Positions 60,717-64,000 of a DNA stretch of 64,000 bases are shown one piece after another. The DNA comes from Paramesorhizobium sp049065735 (GTDB lineage: Bacteria > Pseudomonadota > Alphaproteobacteria > Rhizobiales > Rhizobiaceae), in assembly GCF_049065735.1 (NCBI RefSeq), contig NZ_JBAKHD010000001.1, forward strand, positions 686,893 to 750,892, in the 5' to 3' direction. A program made the position numbers and the translations under genes. Position 1 is the stretch's first letter, and each line of letters starts with the position of its first letter. Below the pieces are notes generated by a model. That model saw only the letters and a program-made list of their open reading frames with translations, did no database searches and had not been told where the DNA came from.

Positions 60717-61436
60717 TTGAGGCAAGCGCGGACGTCCGAACCGGTTTTCAACATTCCGGGCATCATCCTCATCTTCATCGCCCTGTGTGTGGCGGCCTAT
60801 CTGGCCCAGAACTATGTGCTGGATAGCGGGCAGAATCTCTGGGTGATGGTCAATCTGGCCTTCTGGCCCGTGCGGTTTTCGCTGGCCGGAGGCTTTGCGG
60901 ACCCGGCGGCCTGGGGCTCCGCCGTCACCTATTCCTTTCTCCATGGCGGCTTTGCCCATATCGCCGTCAACATGGTGTGGCTCGCCGCCTTCGGCTCTCC
61001 GCTCGCGGGCCGCATCGGCACGGTGCGGATGGTGATCTTCTGGATCGTGACGTCCATCGCCGCGGCCTTCGCCCAGTACATCGTCGATCCCGCCATGGCG
61101 GCGCCGCTAGTCGGCGCTTCCGGCGTCATTTCCGGCATGATGGGCGCCGCCGCCCGCTATGGCTTCCGCCGGGTGCCCGAGCCTTCGCACCGGAACAGGT
61201 CGGAATTTGCCGGCCCGCTGCTGCCCATCGGCGCTGCATTGACCTCACGCACCGTCCTCACCTTTCTCGCCGTCTGGTTCATCACCAATCTCCTGGTCGG
61301 GCTAGTGTCGCTGACGCCATCGGTCGAAGCGGCAAATATCGCCTGGGAGGCGCATATCGGCGGGTTTATCGTCGGCTTCCTCGGTATTGGCCTTCTCGAC
61401 CGTCCTAGTCCGCTCGATGTTGCAAGATATCGTTAA
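60717..61436 (+). CDS. Rhomboid family intramembrane serine protease
   Basis: 239 residues, six or so helices. The catalytic serine is in the GASGVISGMMG motif (about residue 137), the partner histidine in EAHIGGFIVGFLGI, and the first-loop HGGFAHIAVNMVWL has the expected pattern. The TTG at 60717 is favoured because GGAG lies six bases upstream and because the open frame before it crosses a terminator. Confidence 0.9.
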   Translation: MRQARTSEPVFNIPGIILIFIALCVAAYLAQNYVLDSGQNLWVMVNLAFWPVRFSLAGGFADPAAWGSAVTYSFLHGGFAHIAVNMVWLAAFGSPLAGRIGTVRMVIFWIVTSIAAAFAQYIVDPAMAAPLVGASGVISGMMGAAARYGFRRVPEPSHRNRSEFAGPLLPIGAALTSRTVLTFLAVWFITNLLVGLVSLTPSVEAANIAWEAHIGGFIVGFLGIGLLDRPSPLDVARYR

Positions 61437-61546
61437 AATAGTTCTGGCGCCCAGCTTTACCGCGTGCTTCTCTGCACCATATTATTCTATCAGGCCGGAA
61501 GAGGAGGAGGGATCATGCGGCTGATAAATACTTGGTGGAGGAAGCC

Positions 61547-61978
61547 ATGACGGTGAGATCTATCCTCGAAAGCAAGGGGCGCAATGTCATAAGCATCAGG
61601 CCCGAAGCCACGCTGATGGAAGCGGTGGCGATTCTGGCGCTGCACCGCATCGGCGCGCTCGTCGTCTGCGATGGCGGCAGCGCGATCAAGGGCATCCTGT
61701 CGGAGCGCGATATCGTCCGCGCCATCGCGGGGGAGGGCGCCCTGGCGCTGGAGCGCAAGGTTTCGGAGCTGATGACCAGCAAGGTCCATGTCTGCCATGA
61801 GAATCACACCATCAACGAGGTGATGGAAACCATGACGACCAACCGCTTCCGTCACCTCCCCGTCGAGCGCGACGGCCGCCTCGACGGCATCGTCTCCATC
61901 GGTGACGTGGTGAAAAAGCGCATCGAGGAAGTCGAGCGCGAGGCGGAAGAGATCAAGGCGTATATTGCGACGGCGTAA
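61547..61978 (+). CDS. Tandem CBS-domain protein
   Basis: 143-residue protein made of a CBS pair (residues about 10-70 and 80-135), which senses adenosine nucleotides. First repeat VISIRPEATLMEAVAILALHRIGALVV with GILSERDIVRAI; second MTSKVHVCHENHTINEVMETM with FRHLPVERDGRLDGIVSIGDVV. The partner is unknown. GGAGG lies five bases ahead of the ATG; a TTG at 61532 is weaker. Confidence 0.9.
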   Translation: MTVRSILESKGRNVISIRPEATLMEAVAILALHRIGALVVCDGGSAIKGILSERDIVRAIAGEGALALERKVSELMTSKVHVCHENHTINEVMETMTTNRFRHLPVERDGRLDGIVSIGDVVKKRIEEVEREAEEIKAYIATA

Positions 61979-62021
61979 GGCTGGCGCCGTCCTTCCCCGC
62001 AAGGGGGAAGGAGGGGCGAGC

Positions 62022-62876
62022 CTATCGCCCTAAATACCTACGCACCGCATAAAGCGAAATCGCCGCCGCATTCGACACATTCAGCGATTTGATCGCCCCC
62101 GGCATATCCAGCCGTGCCAGCGCGGTCACCGTCTCGCGCGTCTTCTGCCGCAAGCCCTTGCCCTCGGCTCCGAGCACCAGCGCGATTCTATCACCGGAAA
62201 GCGCTGATTCCATCTCCATCGGCCCTTCCGAATCAAGGCCGATGGTGGTGAAGCCGAGCGCGTGAAGTTCGCCCAGCGCCTCCGCCAGATTGCGCACCTC
62301 GATATGGGGAATCATTTCCAGCGCGCCGGACGCGGCCTTGGCGAGAACACCTGATTCCTGCGGGCTGTGCCGCGCCGTGGTGATGAGCGCGCCCGCGCCG
62401 AACGCCACCGCCGAGCGCATGATTGCGCCCACATTATGCGGGTCGGTCACCTGGTCGAGCACCAGCAGCAGTGAGCTTTCTTCGAGATCGGCAAGCTTTT
62501 TAGCGGGCAACGGCTCCGCTTCGATCATCACGCCCTGATGCACCGCATCCGAGCCGGTCTCCTTATCGATCGCCTTCGGCTCCACGATCTCAACAGGGAA
62601 GGGGAGCTCCTGCGGCTCCGCGATTTCCAGCCGCGCCAGCGCGTTCTTCGTCACCAGCATCCGTAAAATTCGCCGCTCGGGATTATCGAGCGCGGCCCGG
62701 ACGGTATGAAGGCCATAGAGCCGGATCAATCCTTCCGGCGCGGCGGTTCCTTCGATCGCCGGGCGGGCAGGGCGGGGCCGTTGACTGCTCGCACCAGCCT
62801 TCTGGTCGCGGTGCTGGCGGCGCAGGCGCGCATAGTGGGAATCCTTGGGTGATTTCGGAGGCTGTTTGTCGTTCAT
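62022..62876 (-). CDS. rlmB: 23S rRNA 2'-O-ribose methyltransferase RlmB (SpoU family)
   Basis: 284-residue SPOUT methyltransferase that modifies G2251 of 23S rRNA (E. coli numbering). The substrate-binding L30e-like domain starts at IRLYGLHTVRAALDNP; SAM-binding core LDQVTDPHNVGAIMRSAVAFGAGA, LVLGAEGKGLRQKTRE and SLNVSNAAAISLYAVRR. The N-terminal 50 residues are basic. The ATG at 62876 is chosen; the longer open frame to 63065 crosses a repeat. Confidence 0.93.
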   Translation of the reverse strand: MNDKQPPKSPKDSHYARLRRQHRDQKAGASSQRPRPARPAIEGTAAPEGLIRLYGLHTVRAALDNPERRILRMLVTKNALARLEIAEPQELPFPVEIVEPKAIDKETGSDAVHQGVMIEAEPLPAKKLADLEESSLLLVLDQVTDPHNVGAIMRSAVAFGAGALITTARHSPQESGVLAKAASGALEMIPHIEVRNLAEALGELHALGFTTIGLDSEGPMEMESALSGDRIALVLGAEGKGLRQKTRETVTALARLDMPGAIKSLNVSNAAAISLYAVRRYLGR

Positions 62877-62970
62877 GGGCGGGTTATAACCATGCCTGCT
62901 GTCTACGCAAATGCCTGGAGCATTTTGTTTTTGACGGAGAGTTTCTTCAGCCTCGCGGCGAAGGCAATGT

Positions 62971-63125
62971 CGAGGCATGGATTCCTGTGACAAGCACAGG
63001 AATGACGGATTACTTTGATTGTCGCTGATAATCTTCAACCTCGCGGCATGCACAACGGCTTTCATTTAAGGGCAGCCATCCCCACTTCCGTCATTCCTGT
63101 GCTTGTCACAGGAATCCATGCCTCG
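62971..63125. repeat. Inverted-repeat element with ACAAG-loop hairpins
   Basis: Arms 62971-63008 and 63088-63125 are perfect 38-base inverted repeats with a 79-base spacer. Each arm folds as ATTCCTGTG-ACAAG-CACAGGAAT. Same plan and loop as 32110-32212, with three compensated stem changes. Confidence 0.8.
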
Positions 63126-63157
63126 CCACCTCCATCGCAACAACTGTACAGAACGGG

Positions 63158-63328
63158 TCAGAATGATTCCGTCGAAGCACGATTTGCTCCGGACGGCTTC
63201 AGATTAGAAAAACGTACCTTTTCGGCCTTCCGCCAATCCACATAATCGCTGGAATCGTGACTTTCCCAGAAAGCCCGCTCTTCGGCTTTATCCGCAACGG
63301 GCGGCATGGTTTTAAGCGGCCTATTCAT
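63158..63328 (-). CDS. CopG-type antitoxin homologue, orphan
   Basis: 56 residues with the family core EERAFWESHDSSDYVDWRKA and the ending FSNLKPS of CopG_antitoxin proteins. These usually pair with a BrnT-like toxin encoded just upstream; no such gene is on either side here. The start is the ATG at 63328; an open frame upstream to 63481 lacks similarity. Confidence 0.72.
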   Translation of the reverse strand: MNRPLKTMPPVADKAEERAFWESHDSSDYVDWRKAEKVRFSNLKPSGANRASTESF

Positions 63329-63422
63329 ATTTCCAACCTTCCGATGTCTTCGAAAGTTAAATCGTGTTGCTACCATATAGCACGGACAGGGTGGGTATAC
63401 CGAACTTTTCCCCAATCCCCTG

Positions 63423-63451
63423 TTGACAGGTGAGGGGCTTCTCTGCATAAC
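63423..63451 (+). promoter_or_regulatory. Promoter of the tRNA-Tyr/tRNA-Gly/tuf cluster
   Basis: TTGACA (63423-63428), 17-base spacer, CATAAC (63446-63451), about 83 bases ahead of tRNA-Tyr. Confidence 0.6.
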
Positions 63452-63533
63452 GCGCCCCACGGATGAGCCACCTGCTTCCAAGGCGGAGCGCCCGTGAAAA
63501 ATGCCTAGTCGCTCGACTCCGCTGGCAGTGACC

Positions 63534-63618
63534 GGAGGGGTGCCCGAGTGGTTAAAGGGGACGGACTGTAAATCCGTTGGCTTGGCCTACGTTGGTTCGA
63601 ATCCAACCCCCTCCACCA
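63534..63618 (+). tRNA. tRNA-Tyr (anticodon GUA)
   Basis: 85 bases, class II with a long variable arm. Acceptor GGAGGGG/CCCCTCC, anticodon stem ACGGA/TCCGT with loop CTGTAAA, encoded CCA. Confidence 0.97.
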
Positions 63619-63645
63619 CTGCCGGAGTTCGGAGTCGTTGAGTGT

Positions 63646-63719
63646 GCGGGTATAGCTCAATGGTAGAGCAGCAGCCTTCCAAGCTGAATATGCGGGTTCG
63701 ATTCCCGCTACCCGCTCCA
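63646..63719 (+). tRNA. tRNA-Gly (anticodon UCC)
   Basis: 74 bases. Acceptor GCGGGTA/TACCCGC, anticodon stem CAGC/GCTG with loop containing TCC, T arm GGTTCGATTCC, discriminator T and encoded CCA. Confidence 0.97.
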
Positions 63720-63851
63720 GATTTTGAGAGCGGTTTGGCCGAGAGGAAGTAACGGGCAGGCGGCTTGCCGTTCTGTCCGATGTATTTATATAACAGGGCC
63801 GGGTAAACCGGTCGGACGCAACCGGTTCTAGAAGACGAGAGAACGACGGCG

Positions 63852-64000
63852 ATGGCGAAGAGTAAGTTTGAACGTACGAAGCCGCATGTGAACATTGGCA
63901 CGATCGGTCACGTCGACCACGGCAAGACGTCGCTGACGGCAGCGATCACGAAGTATTTCGGTGAGTTCAAGGCGTATGACCAGATCGACGCCGCTCCGGA
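63852..64000 (+). CDS. tuf: Elongation factor Tu, 3' truncated by window end
   Basis: First 49 complete codons of EF-Tu, MAKSKFERTKPHVNIGTIGH onward, with the P-loop GHVDHGKT. Delivers aminoacyl-tRNA to the ribosome. It follows tRNA-Tyr and tRNA-Gly, the normal tRNA-tuf arrangement, probably on one transcript. Confidence 0.97.
   Translation, partial: MAKSKFERTKPHVNIGTIGHVDHGKTSLTAAITKYFGEFKAYDQIDAAP

Overview
This window looks like a chromosomal segment from an alphaproteobacterium of the Hyphomicrobiales, most likely the Brucella/Ochrobactrum group. The evidence is high GC, the order glyA-nrdR-ribD-ribE-ribH-nusB, DUF177-plsX-fabH-ihfA-merR and a full nuoA-N operon followed by birA, RNase J, mce, proS and lolCD, plus GC-rich palindromic repeats typical of that group. 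The assignment rests on recognition of families and gene order; no database search was run.

Layout. 1-4.4 kb: truncated glyA, then nrdR and the riboflavin/nusB cluster. 4.5-9.4 kb: a CYTH-domain gene, an MFS transporter, an AT-rich segment with a 59-residue secreted peptide gene bounded by duplicated pieces of the MFS gene tail, and the proton-pumping pyrophosphatase hppA. 9.7-15.4 kb: a BamE-like lipoprotein divergent from a cytochrome bc1 assembly chaperone, a DUF177 protein, the phospholipid/fatty-acid genes plsX and fabH, ihfA, a MerR regulator and a small periplasmic PEBP-like protein, then tRNA-Pro. 15.7-24.9 kb: a small exopolysaccharide locus (Wzy-like polymerase or ligase, priming sugar-phosphate transferase, one GT4 glycosyltransferase, OPX lipoprotein, Wzc-like co-polymerase with a decayed kinase site, CelD-like acetyltransferase). 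24.9-31.8 kb: ctaA, a VapBC-type toxin-antitoxin pair, an APH(6)-like kinase coupled to argC, speB, two small enzymes, and rpsI-rplM. 32.3-35.8 kb: metY, a cupin, a di-haem cytochrome c peroxidase, tRNA-Val and tRNA-Asp. 36.7-51.4 kb: complex I (nuoA to nuoN). 51.5-58.9 kb: birA, RNase J, methylmalonyl-CoA epimerase, DUF1467, proS, lolC and lolD. 59-64 kb: a tandem PilZ protein, a PAS_5 protein, rhomboid protease, CBS protein, rlmB, an orphan CopG-type antitoxin, tRNA-Tyr, tRNA-Gly and the start of tuf.

The genes are largely housekeeping. Respiration and proton motive force (nuo, hppA, ctaA, bc1 chaperone, peroxidase) and envelope functions (plsX/fabH, BamE-like, lolCD, exopolysaccharide) dominate. 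The most unusual material is non-coding or small: several families of palindromic repeats whose stems covary between copies, the secreted peptide nested in a duplication at 6-7 kb, a paired Shine-Dalgarno/anti-Shine-Dalgarno inverted repeat at 16.2 kb, and the pseudo-kinase Wzc. No CRISPR array, insertion sequence with transposase, or prophage was seen.
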